DNA from: Primulina eburnea
Lineage: Eukaryota; Streptophyta; Magnoliopsida; Lamiales; Gesneriaceae
NCBI RefSeq assembly: GCF_022965805.1
Contig: NC_133104.1
Span: 41,646,682 to 41,710,681 of the forward strand
Direction: 5' to 3'
Length of the DNA stretch: 64,000 nucleotides
The notes below the pieces were generated by a model that was not told the DNA's origin, ran no database searches, and saw nothing but the letters and a program-made list of their open reading frames with translations. A program made the translations under genes and the position numbers. Shown here one piece after another: positions 49,451 through 59,536 of the stretch (positions are counted from its first letter, which is position 1; the number at the start of each line of letters is the position of its first letter).

Positions 49451-52326
49451 AAGAAATTTTTTGACAGTTAATAAGTTGCCTAAAGTGGATGGGAAATCAA
49501 CATTTTTTTTGTATCCATTTTTGTATAACTGAATAATAATTGTAAATTGTTATGCATACGATATTATAAATTTCATAGATGTTGGACTCCCTCATCTATA
49601 TTAACTTCCCATTTAATTTAAACAACACGATAGCTCACAAGCTCTCATCCACGGTAGATCGTAACATGGCACACATAGGAATAAAGAAAGAATGGAAACG
49701 ACAATGAAACCAACCTTACAACGCATCACTGTTGTCAGACCAAAATCGGCAATTGCACAAATGATAAAATAACTTGACACAACTAAAAAAAGAGACAAAA
49801 TGTATAATACAAGAACAATATAAACAATAAACAAATGTAATTTAAAGCAATTCGATTCAACTCAACTCATCTTTTTTAAAGATACATTAAATTAGATTTT
49901 CGGACTCTGCCATTCAACTAGTTGAAGATAACGATTCTAATGGAGAGACATTAATTTTTTCTCTGAAAGCAGACAACAACATTCACGGCTAAATTATGAC
50001 CGGTTAATTGGCTATCCGAGAGCTCACAGATTCATGTCTGATTCAAGAAATACAAAAAAACAAGAATTATGGTCAACTGTTTTGCAGTTGATTGGCACCA
50101 GATGTCACCATGTTTGGATAAAACTTTGAACAAAACAAACAATTTTGGGCCGAAACAAGTCAAGATTTTTTAATTGAGGTAGTGTACGTGTCTATGTGAG
50201 CTTAATTTACCCATACAATAATAATAATAATAATCATATAATAATTAATTCGGTGGTCCAATCTGAGATCTATTAACGCAGCTATTTATTATTAAATTAT
50301 TATTATATGACTACTTTTAATAATTCTATGTGCAAAAAAATATATTAATTCCTTCCGTTCATAAACAAGTCTATGGATTTATTAAAATCATATATAATTG
50401 ATAGTCATATTAATTCCTTTCAGAATACACACAGAAATGTATTGGAGGAGAATCCAACCAATCATACATAAAAACTTATTTTTGGGGTTTATTATTAAAT
50501 CCCGGGTATTATTCTAACTGTTGGATCTAATAATTGTAAACGAGTCACATGCGATTTTTCATACGAATCAATATATTGCATCACACGAAAATATATAAAT
50601 TACCTTTCTATAATCACAAAAATATTTCATCCTACATGTAGGGGTACTGCCTCATGATAAAATCAAGAGTCCAAATTTAGCCACACATACATGGGGTCTA
50701 TTAATTTTTTTAAAATCACATATACGTGTGAATCTTGTCTATCCAAACCATGTGGAGGCAGTTCCCCACATATAACATCGAAACAACCTCTCTGGCAAAT
50801 GATACTTCAAAATAAGCTTGCACGGTTATCTTACCTTTCTTTTTTTTATTGTAACTTTGCCAAACAGAAATCTTGCGCACAAATGGTTTTCTAGTGCTAA
50901 TCATAACGTCTCCTTGGAGTCAAAAAGAACTTTTGAGTGCACCCGCGACATCATGTAAGTTTGCTTTGTTCTTCCTATTCATTCATTATTTTACTCACCC
51001 CTAAGTATTTAATATCAAAATTCTGCTTTTTTTTTCCTTTAACAGAAATCTATGTTCAGTCATGGAGAAAACCACAATCGGAACTCCTTCATCCAACATC
51101 TCCATCGAAGGAGGGCGGACTAGACTAAGATCGCACTACAATCGTGACGTTTCTTCACAATAAAAAATTATTGATGTTGGATGGTCACCGATCTCTCATA
51201 TTTTTATGAAAGTTTTACATTATATGAGAAGAAATACTCAAAATGTAGAATAAAATAATTCTATGGTCACACCGTCACTAAATTTCTCAGGGTGTATGTA
51301 TGATTAAGACTCAACAGTCCCAACACAAAGGAGATGGAAACTGAACCAGCTAATGTTGATTTAAACCATCGAACAAACTATATCTAGCAGTCAACAATTG
51401 TATAATTTCCAGCTTGAAACTACACTTTTCTTGGAATCGCAGTCCACTCCCTCCCAATAAAAAAAAATTTAAGTTCTGTATTTTGAAATTTTTTGATATT
51501 TTATTTCAGAAAAGCGTATAAAAAGCAAACCAGACTCAATGGGTAAAAAAATCAGTTTTTTGTATGATTTATTTAAAAAAAAAAAGTAAGATTAGTGATT
51601 AATCTATATATAATGATTATATGCAATTCCTCCCACAAAAATCTAACACACATTTAATATAACTAACTTGACTAAAATGTATTTTTGGAGGTTTATCTCC
51701 ATTTTTTTAACGCACATAGGAAACCAAAGCAGCAGGGCAGCCCCTCCTCTCTTGGCATCTTTCTTTTCACAAGAAGATAAAACAACAAAATAGTCAAAGA
51801 TTCCATCGTCCCTTGTTTTTACTCCTCATTTGACAGCTAACCCCACTTATGCTTGCTTATGGCATTACCTTTTCTATCAAAGTCCTTCGACATTCACTTT
51901 TTTTACCACTAATAATATATTTTATATGCCCAATTACCGATTCTTGTACACAAAGTCATATCAGCCCTATAATCAAACTTTAGCCGAAAGAGCAATAAAC
52001 TTGACAGCACACTTAAATCGAGATTAAGAAGAAATCAAGGCTTTGAGTGGAAGAACAATAAGAAAAAGATCCATCTTTTTTTTCTTTTGGGAAGAAAAGA
52101 TCCATCTTTGTATTACAAAAAACTAAAACAAAGGTTTTGTTAAAAGAAATTAAATTAAAACGAAGGAGATTGGAAGTTCGTTTTTTTTTTATCTAAATAA
52201 GATAAGAATAAGATCCCAAATCATGTTTATGTTAATGCTTTCACATATAAATGTTATACAAATTAGCATAAAAAAGCACAAAAAATACCCAATTAGGAAC
52301 AAGGAACAATGAAAAGGAGAATCAAC
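49451..52326. other. Gene-less spacer
   Basis: AT-rich DNA with short motif-free frames. The stretch next to 52327 is likely the 3' UTR of the VQ gene. I found no repeat family member, RNA gene or protein motif worth naming. Confidence 0.45.
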
Positions 52327-53073
52327 TCAAGAACTAGAAGCATTACTAGAAGTCGCGACTCTAGGCGAGGTAACCGGAAATAGAGGCAGCAGCCGGGGTT
52401 CCGAATCCCTCGGAGTGTTCGCCGGCGACTGGTGCAAGTAGAAACCTTTCTCTTTGATGGCTTTTTCTTCCGCCCCCACGTCAATGTTATTGCAATTGGC
52501 AGCAGCCATTTGAACGTGAACGTTAATGGGTGACCGGTTGAACGGGTCGGGTATCAGAGGCGTGACCGGGCTGAGAACCAGTGAAGGAAAATCGAGAATA
52601 CCGGGAGACAGAATTTCCGGCGTACCAGCTCTGGGTGTACCCGAATGCCCGGCCAAAACCCCGGGCCTAGTGCTGGATAGCCCAGGGCCCAAAGGGCTGA
52701 TCTTAAAGTTTTTGAGGCTGCTTCGGCGTTCATAAAGCCTCGAGGAAGATTTGTCTTTCTTTGCTCCGGTCTTGATGGGTGGTATCGAGCTTCTCAGTGG
52801 TTCCGGTCTGGAGGCCATACGGGCGGTCTCCGACGACCCGGTGAGCATTTGGACCACTTTCTTGAAGGAGGTGGTGTCGGCTTGGACGAAGGTGGTAGGG
52901 CACTGGTTGTTTGGTTCAGATCTAGTGATTGGTTGCGGCGGGCGGGGGGAGAGCGGCGAGGTGTGGTGGTGGAGGAAGCCATTGCTACTGGTTGAGCTAT
53001 TCGAGCTGTGGCTGTTTGGGGAAGGAAGAAGAGATTGGCTGTTGGTTTCTTGGACAGTAGGCGGGTTTTCCAT
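52327..53073 (-). CDS. VQ-motif protein (VQ4-like)
   Basis: VQ proteins bind WRKY transcription factors, and some are substrates of MAP kinases MPK3/MPK6 in immunity (known). It is an intronless frame of 248 residues, as usual for VQ genes. The VQ motif is FKKVVQMLTG at residues 70-79, preceded by TTFVQADTTS. Flanks are Ser/Pro-rich and disordered. At least six Ser-Pro or Thr-Pro sites are present (for example LSPG, LSPVTP, SPLGPG, NTPRDS, VTSPR), consistent with MAP kinase control (inference). The conserved blocks RLYERRSSLKNFKISPL, GILDFPSLVLSPVTPLIPDP and KGFYLHQSP match the VQ4/MVQ1 branch. The start is the only in-frame ATG ahead of the motif with a normal N-terminus (MENPPTVQET). The CDS is clearly GC-richer than its surroundings. 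Confidence 0.93.
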   Translation of the reverse strand: MENPPTVQETNSQSLLPSPNSHSSNSSTSSNGFLHHHTSPLSPRPPQPITRSEPNNQCPTTFVQADTTSFKKVVQMLTGSSETARMASRPEPLRSSIPPIKTGAKKDKSSSRLYERRSSLKNFKISPLGPGLSSTRPGVLAGHSGTPRAGTPEILSPGILDFPSLVLSPVTPLIPDPFNRSPINVHVQMAAANCNNIDVGAEEKAIKEKGFYLHQSPANTPRDSEPRLLPLFPVTSPRVATSSNASSS

Positions 53074-53298
53074 TTCCGGGTCGGGTTTGCGTGCGAGCTT
53101 CTCTGTCTGTCTGGGCGGCGGAATTGCCGTTTGCGTAGGAAATAAATACAGAGAGAGTTGTTTCTCTTTTCAAACCTTTTTCTTTGACTCTCTCTCTCTC
53201 CTTATATTTATTTTAATATCGGAAGAATTTGGTGTGAATTCAAATATATATTTATTTATTTTCATATTCAGTTTTCCGAAGAAAACGAGATATTTTGT

Positions 53299-53333
<35 letters not shown>

Positions 53334-53963
53334 ATTTAATTTTATAATCTCGTTTGTAAAACACAATGCCTATGTGTTTCTAAATTAAGAACCACAGAGA
53401 CATATCGCTTAAATATTCCTAAAATTTTATTACAAACAACAATGACTTAAAATCGATTTAATTTTTCATAAACTCGACCCCGATATGTATGTATATTACC
53501 GATTTTGAAATATAAATCATGTCGCGTTACCACTTAATTTATTATAAGATGCAACAAAAATACAACATACGGTATCAAAATGTTTGAAATACGTAAATAT
53601 TAAGTTTTAAATTTAAAATACGTAGTTATTAACTTAATTCAACAATTATGTGATTAAATTACCAACCACTTTGTCTAGTTTGGTAAGAAATATTTGAAGC
53701 CAATCGCAAAATCCAACATCAACCACGAGGAAGCGCGTGATTTACACTCAAGGAACAGAGTTAGCTAAGCTGGTAATGTAAGACACGCGCATTGGAAGAG
53801 AGTGGGATGAGTTGGCGTAGGAGTCCAGCTGGAAATATAAAATTTGATAAAATAAGAATCGAAGAAATTACCAAACATTTGACTTAAATGGGCCCATTAA
53901 ATTTGACCATCCAGGAGTAATAATGGTAACATAGAGAAAGTGAATATCTCTTAAATTTTCATG

Positions 53964-54147
53964 ACAAAAACTTACGTGAGACAATTTTATAAGTTGTATT
54001 TTATGAGACGAATCTTTTATTTAGGTTATCTATAAAAAAGTCTTATTTTTTATGCTACATGTATTTTATTTTTTATTGTAAATATCGATATAGTTGACTC
54101 GTCTCACAGATAAAAATTCGTGAGACCGTCTCATAAAATACCTATTC
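53964..54147 (-). repeat. Palindrome-ended dispersed repeat, copy 10 (inverted)
   Basis: Reads AAAAACTTACGTGAGACAAT, TTTAGGTTATCTATAAAAAA, TTTTTATTGTAAATATCGAT, GTTGACTCGTCTCACAG and TTCGTGAGACCGTCTCATAA. It has lost most of the left palindrome. Confidence 0.75.
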
Positions 54148-55008
54148 AATTTCTATTGGTCAAATTTATGATTAGAAAGATGAAGGGGTAACATCATATA
54201 AATCAAACTCAATTAAAATTAAATATAAAAAATTCAATAAAAATAATTGTTTTCCTCCGCACAAAAAAAAATTATGAATACATATATATCCTTCTCTAAA
54301 ATATAATTTAAAGGGAAAAAAAGCATTTAACTTCTTAAAATTATTTTGGTGTTTTTATTCATATATACATCGCATGATAATGAGCAATTAATCAGGCATA
54401 AATGACTACTTTCAACTTTCATTTAGAAGAAATAAGGTGATATTTTTTAAATTTATAATCAAAACTGCATCATGGAATTAAATTTATCGATCAATTCGAT
54501 TAATCAATTTCGATTGCATGAATTACAAATAAATAACTAAATAAATAAATAAAAATTGTAATTCCCTATGCCATAATAACTCCATAGGCGTGAAGCCAAT
54601 TTGTGTATAGGATATGGTACCCGTACCTAGGGAGCCGTGAATTTTATGAAGCTTTTACATTGAGAAAACTGCTAATTTTTTTAGAATTCCAAGAACGGAA
54701 TATACACTTAATAATACTAATAATTTATAGAATACTGACATATATATGTCGATAATGGATGAGACATTATTTAATATCACATTTTATAAGTAAAGTAATT
54801 CACCATGTGTCAAAAGGCAAAAAATTCTAGTGCTTTTGATTTGAGCAGGAATCCATATGGTAGTGGATGCATTTAAGAAAAGTTGCTACGATCATTGCGA
54901 TATTAATTATTATAACGATAGTAATTAGGTATAAAGCCATGAGCTTTATTGGAGCACACATATTTTAATTCATTTTTCATATTAAACATGTTTCTTTGAC
55001 AACTTACG

Positions 55009-55011
<3 letters not shown>

Positions 55012-55062
<51 letters not shown>
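55012..55062. repeat. (AT)n microsatellite
   Basis: About 50 bases of alternating A and T, flanked by GTGCC on the left and CCCATAATCG on the right. Confidence 0.97.
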
Positions 55063-55065
<3 letters not shown>

Positions 55066-56192
55066 ATAATCGATCCTTATATAAACGTGAAATTTGTCGA
55101 TCCAAAATTAAGCTGCCACTCAAGTGGGACAAAAACTGAAAAAAAGCGAGAAACATACAACCATTTTTAAGCAGAAATAATGCGACTTATATGTACTGAA
55201 GAGAGCACATTATATATCTATTTTTTTATGTAGGTAAAGTTTCACTTCTTTGTTGCTTAGTGGGCTCCTTTTGTATGCTTAAAAATGATATCTAAAAATA
55301 TACAATTTCAAAAGGGAGTGGTGATATTCCAAAAGAGGTATGATTTTATATATTATATATTAAAATGCCAACATTTTCTTGAGGTATAATATCAAAACCT
55401 GTTTGAGATTGTATCCCAATCCTCTAGCTCGTTGTAGCTGAAGAAAATAATTTAATTCAGACCGAACGCCGTGCTTTAGGGCGGAGGAAGCATCGGATAC
55501 GCTCGTAAATAGCAAAATAAACACTCGAAGCGTCGCCTGCAAAGTACAAACATTGCCTCACAAACTCATTAAAACGTGTCTGCCATTTTTGACACACTTG
55601 CTCTTTAATCGAGACTCTGCCCTGTATCAACATATTTTAATGCATATTCATCTTTAACTCCAGAGAGTTTTTTGTTTATGATATATCAAGATCATGAGTT
55701 TTGGACAAATATAATTACCACTAGATCGAGAGATCTTTAACACTACTTGAGAGTGCTTCATTGATACACAATCATGTAGATTGTGGAATATTTTCGTTGA
55801 TATTTCAATCTATATAAACCGATGATAATAATTATAAATGGGGTAGAAAATTTCTGTTCAGCAAAGGGAAAATAAAAGTTGTATTAGTATTCATATTTTT
55901 ATCCATTTGACACGATTTCACATTTATGACTGAAAAATCACGAGTGGATCGAACAGTGCTTTATATATATATATATATATGAAAGACAAGTATTCAATTT
56001 AAAAATATAAATAGTTGCACACTTGCACGTACCACAAGAAGCATGCATGAAAAGGGTAACTGAAATAAAAACAAATTAATTAAAGCTGCAACAGAGCGCG
56101 CATTTTCTTCACTTAACACAGAAAAAAAGTAGCATCATTGGCATAAGACAAATCACAATGCAGTCAAAGAAAACAGAGAGAACTTCAAATTA

Positions 56193-56932
56193 TCATTTGC
56201 ATGGCAGTTTCTTGAGGGGCTCGAAGGCGAAGGGTCCAACGGTGAAGAGCTGGAAGGGGAGCTTCTTGTCTTCGGTGGTGAGTGGTGGCTTTGTGGCCTT
56301 TAAAGTAGCACCGGTGGCGCCGCTGTTGAGGTTGGTGGGGGCGTTACATATGGAGAGGGGAGAAGAGACTAGGAACACCTTGCATTTGTGGGAACCAGAT
56401 GTCGTCACCTTGTGCGGCATGAAGAAGAAGAAGCCATTTTTGTCTGTATTTGCTTGTTCTTCTAAGTGGAACTTTGTGTTGTTGCATTGCAGCTTCACCA
56501 CCGCTCCTGTAAATAAGTAAAACACGATAAATATATTTGCAGTGATAAGAAAGTAAATAAAACGGAAATGCATGATTGGAAAAAAGGCTCTTTTTCAGCT
56601 AGGTAATTACCAGAAAGAGGGGCTGCGCCCATTAGAGTATCGACTCCAACGTACTTGCATGACTTGCAATACACAACACCTTGAACAGCCACGAATTTTC
56701 TTGGTGTTGGAGGAGGGTAGCTAGGCGGTGTCGCTGGTGGGGTGCTTGGTGGATGCGGCGGAGACTTGACAGTTGGCTGAGATGGGCTTGGAGGAGGTGT
56801 AAGGTGGTGGTAGGGAGACGGCTGCGGAGCGACAGCCGGCGGGGATTGTGACTGTGTGCTGGAGTCTTCCGTAGCAAAGACTGTGGAGATGAGTAGTAGC
56901 ACGGAAAGCTGCAGGAGGAGATGTGAAGCCAT
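56193..56932 (-). CDS. Proline-rich Ole e 1-domain cell-wall protein (AGP31-like)
   Basis: Secreted structural or signalling protein of the cell wall; AGP31 relatives bind pectic galactans through the PAC domain (known). Two exons, 56932-56611 and 56506-56193, join in phase and give 211 residues. Residues 1-20 are a clear signal peptide (MASHLLLQLSVLLLISTVFA). Residues about 29-78 are rich in Pro, Ser and Thr with repeated SPP, PPS and PPP, targets for hydroxyproline glycosylation (inference). From about residue 79 comes the Ole e 1/PAC domain: FVAVQGVVYCKSCKY, ATVKL-type GAVVKLQC, DKNGFFFF, KCKVFLVSS, SICNAP, FTVGPFAFEP, with the six expected cysteines. The proline region is much shorter than in AGP31 itself, and there is no His-rich stretch beyond YHH. 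A TATA-like box lies about 80 bases upstream. Confidence 0.92.
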
Positions 56933-57008
56933 TGTTAGTGCACTTGTGGGAGATGTAAATTTTAGAATTTCGTGTGAAACTGAAGAGTAGTGTTGGGAGG
57001 AGGTGTGA

Positions 57009-57016
57009 ATTTATAG
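57009..57016 (-). promoter_or_regulatory. TATA box of the wall-protein gene
   Basis: CTATAAAT on the minus strand, about 77-84 bases ahead of the ATG at 56932. Confidence 0.65.
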
Positions 57017-57225
57017 GGGAAGGACGAGGCCATTAATATTTTTTTTTGGTGAGAAAATAAATTGAGTTTTTATAAAATCGAGCAAAATTAACTTGATTAA
57101 TAGAGCTTAAATAATTAAATATTTACTTGAAGAATAACTTCGAATGATTGTTGGATGGTTTTTGAGATCCAAGTTTTAAAATGCTACGATATATATCCAT
57201 GCAATATTGTATACAAACAAAGAGA

Positions 57226-57402
57226 ATGTCTCTTGTGAGATGATCTCTTTTTTTCTGTGCGACAATTTAACTCTACCGATGTTAACAATAAAACGTAATA
57301 TTCTTAGCATAAAAAGTAATACTTTTTTCATGGATGACCCAAATAAGATATCCGTCTAACAAAATACGACTCGTGAGACTGTTTCCCACAAATTTTTGCT
57401 AA
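57226..57402 (+). repeat. Palindrome-ended dispersed repeat, copy 11
   Basis: Reads GTCTCTTGTGAGATGATCTC, TTAACAATAAAACGTAATAT, GCATAAAAAGTAATACTTTT, GATGACCCAAATAAGATATC and GACTCGTGAGACTGTTTCCC. Same orientation as copies 1, 2, 4 and 8. Confidence 0.8.
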
Positions 57403-58544
57403 AAATAATTAGAGAATTTGACTACCCTCGTAATTAATATTTAAAAAACATTTGATTACATACATATTTTCTTCTCCTTTTTTTTTTTACTTCGGTCTAC
57501 GAATGTATCTTAACTACTATATGTCTATTTTCTTTCTTATTCGATGTCCCTCATAATTATTAATACATATGAATAAAGTAAAATTCACCCAAAATTTATT
57601 AATTTACACAATTCAAAATGTATTTGCAATAACGAATTTAAATTCAATAATTCAAATGCACAATTTATTTTTCCTTTTAAACCATTCGTTTTTTTATCAT
57701 ACTAATAATAAGCAGCTATTTCTATCACAATCCTAAAGTTATGAAGTTGGTCATGTATGTTGAGTCATTATCTTAGTTCAGATACGAAATTGTTTTTTTT
57801 TTTTTTTAACTTCTAGGAATACTATTTGAAGTTATGACGACTTTATCAAAATTCATAGTCGTCATTTAGGTTGTGTTTGAAAAGATTAATTTGAAATCCA
57901 TAAATTTTGATTATAATTTTATTGTTTATAATAAAATAATATATCAAATTTTAAATCTACTAATTACTAAATTTCACGTCATCAAGACAAAATATAATAA
58001 ATTTCAAATGATATTATTGTTAGGTGAAAATGAATTCATCTAAATTAAAATGAAATACTATATAAACATATGAATAATTTGTTTAAAATTTATCGTCTTA
58101 ATTTTTTAAATATAAAAAATACATATGAAAACTATAGATTTGAAATCATCAATCAAAAAGCAAAAGGAAAACAAACTTAACGAGAAATTTGGCAATAAAA
58201 TTTGAAAATATAGGGGATTGAATTTATTGTTGTAGCCTGAATATTTTTTTATGACCTTGAACGCCGGGTGTTGCCTTATCTCAGCGTCTTGATGTGTATT
58301 GTCAACACCTAATACCAAATATCCTGCAGAAAACAATGGCCTTTGCCTTGGTGTATAATTTACAATGCCTGAAAATCCATATTAATTTACATTTAAATTA
58401 TTTGATTTGATTCGTTACTATTAATTATAAATTTTCAATAAAGTGAGAATCAATCGATTCAGAGTCAAAGTAACATTTGACTCCCATTAGTTTTAAGAAA
58501 TACATTTGTCAGGAACTAGATTATCGGGAAACAATGATTGTTAC

Positions 58545-58826
58545 TGTTGAAATATTATTTAAAATGTGAAAAATATTTGTATTGAAAATGTGAATGTTGA
58601 ATGTTGAAAAATAGGTGTTGAATATTGAAAATTAGTGTGTGATAATGTAGGTAATGATGTATTTTATTTTTGGATTATGTGTAAAGATTTCCTATAAATA
58701 GATCTCTCATTTGTGAAGAAAATCACAATTGAGTAGAGAGAAAAATATTATAAAGTGTGTAGTTTGGTAAATTTTGAGAGTTTGAGATTTTTACTTTTTA
58801 CCATAAATTTTTACTTTTTCACAACA
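58545..58826 (+). repeat. 5' LTR of the copia element
   Basis: Begins TGTTGAAATATT and ends TTTTTCACAACA, so it is bounded by the inverted pair TGTTG/CAACA with TG...CA ends. It is 282 bases long. It contains a TATA box (TATAAATA, 58693-58700). CGTTATCAGCACGAAGC at 58827-58843 follows directly and occupies the primer-binding-site position, though I cannot name the tRNA. Confidence 0.8.
58693..58700 (+). promoter_or_regulatory. LTR TATA box
   Basis: TATAAATA within the 5' LTR, in the position expected to start the genomic transcript 25-35 bases downstream, near the R region. Confidence 0.6.
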
Positions 58827-59351
58827 CGTTATCAGCACGAAGCTCTAAAAGTCCTACATATTTTTCCAAGCTCCAAACAGAAGAAAAAGGTAACAAAAGT
58901 AATTATATTTATTTTACTGTTATTTGTTTATTGTGTATTTATTTAATATACAATATAATGTTATTATTAGAAATAATAAAAATAAATTTTTCATAAACTT
59001 GTTATAAATCCTGGGAGGATGTTAAGACGACATCCCACACTCCCGGCAAGGGATACGACAAGTATAAAAGCCTATAAGGTTTTTAAACAAAATAAATTAT
59101 GACAGTCGTTATAATATTATGATATGATATATATAATTATTTAAACATGTCTAATATTAGATATACCATATTATTACCATAAAATTATACAAATACATAC
59201 ATTTATTCTTTTATTCACCAACGGTCATAAACGGTAACAAAACGGCTAGTTTTTGCCCTATAAATATGATCTCTCAAACTCATTCAATCACCCCAACTTT
59301 CTCTTCTTCTCTAAAAATTATTCTTCATCAAATTTTTGGAGAAAAAAGAAG

Positions 59352-59507
59352 ATGGCTTTCGCAAGGTTATTTTTAATTATTTTAGTTATCATACTCACGA
59401 GTCTTGTATTTATCGGAGAATATCCTCCTCGTGTGTTTTCTTTATTTTTACGAATACTTGTACTTGTTGTTTATCCATTACTTTGTATTGCAATATTCAT
59501 TAACTAA
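59352..59507 (+). CDS. Small hydrophobic ORF in the copia leader
   Basis: I do not recognise this protein. It is 51 residues, starting MAFARLFLII and ending in a hydrophobic LLCIAIFIN tail. Two hydrophobic segments (about 6-21 and 31-50) are separated by a short polar turn, GEYPPR, so it could form a membrane hairpin (inference). The ATG has a purine at -3 (AAGATGG), a good plant initiation context. It lies between the primer-binding site and gag and stops 29 bases before the gag ATG, so it would be translated ahead of gag on the genomic RNA. It may be a real element-encoded peptide or a chance frame in AT-rich leader; conservation in sister copies would decide. Confidence 0.4.
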   Translation: MAFARLFLIILVIILTSLVFIGEYPPRVFSLFLRILVLVVYPLLCIAIFIN

Positions 59508-59536
59508 TAAAATGCATCGTGATTTTTAGTACCATC

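Larger units (their letters stand above)
53074..56192. other. Spacer between the VQ and wall-protein genes
   Basis: Starts with the VQ promoter and leader; a CTCTCTCTC run near 53189-53203 on the plus strand reads as GA-rich in the VQ direction. It contains an inverted palindrome-ended repeat (53964-54147), an ATT microsatellite (53307-53332) and (AT)n arrays at 55012-55062 and 55963-55980. No gene is supported. Confidence 0.5.
56933..58544. other. Spacer between the wall-protein gene and the retrotransposon
   Basis: Contains the wall-protein promoter (TATA at 57009-57016), one palindrome-ended repeat (57226-57402), and at about 57868-58140 a stretch starting TTAGGTTGTGTTTGAAAAGA with GAAATCC/GATTTCAAA words, possibly a MITE. 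A minus-strand open frame near 58355-58106 has an acceptor-like start but no recognised homology. Confidence 0.5.

Noticed and set aside
52751..53347. Plus-strand open frame of 198 codons
   Set aside because: Antisense to the VQ gene; its Gly/Trp-rich content mirrors the Pro/Ser-rich sense strand and the tail is low complexity.
55360..55542. Minus-strand 60-codon open frame
   Set aside because: No motif, no splice partner and no supporting context.
58106..58355. Minus-strand open frame after an acceptor-like ATTTTCAG, containing GYLVLGVDNTHQDAEIRQH
   Set aside because: It reads like a coding exon, but I recognise no family, and no partner exon was found nearby. Too weak to annotate.
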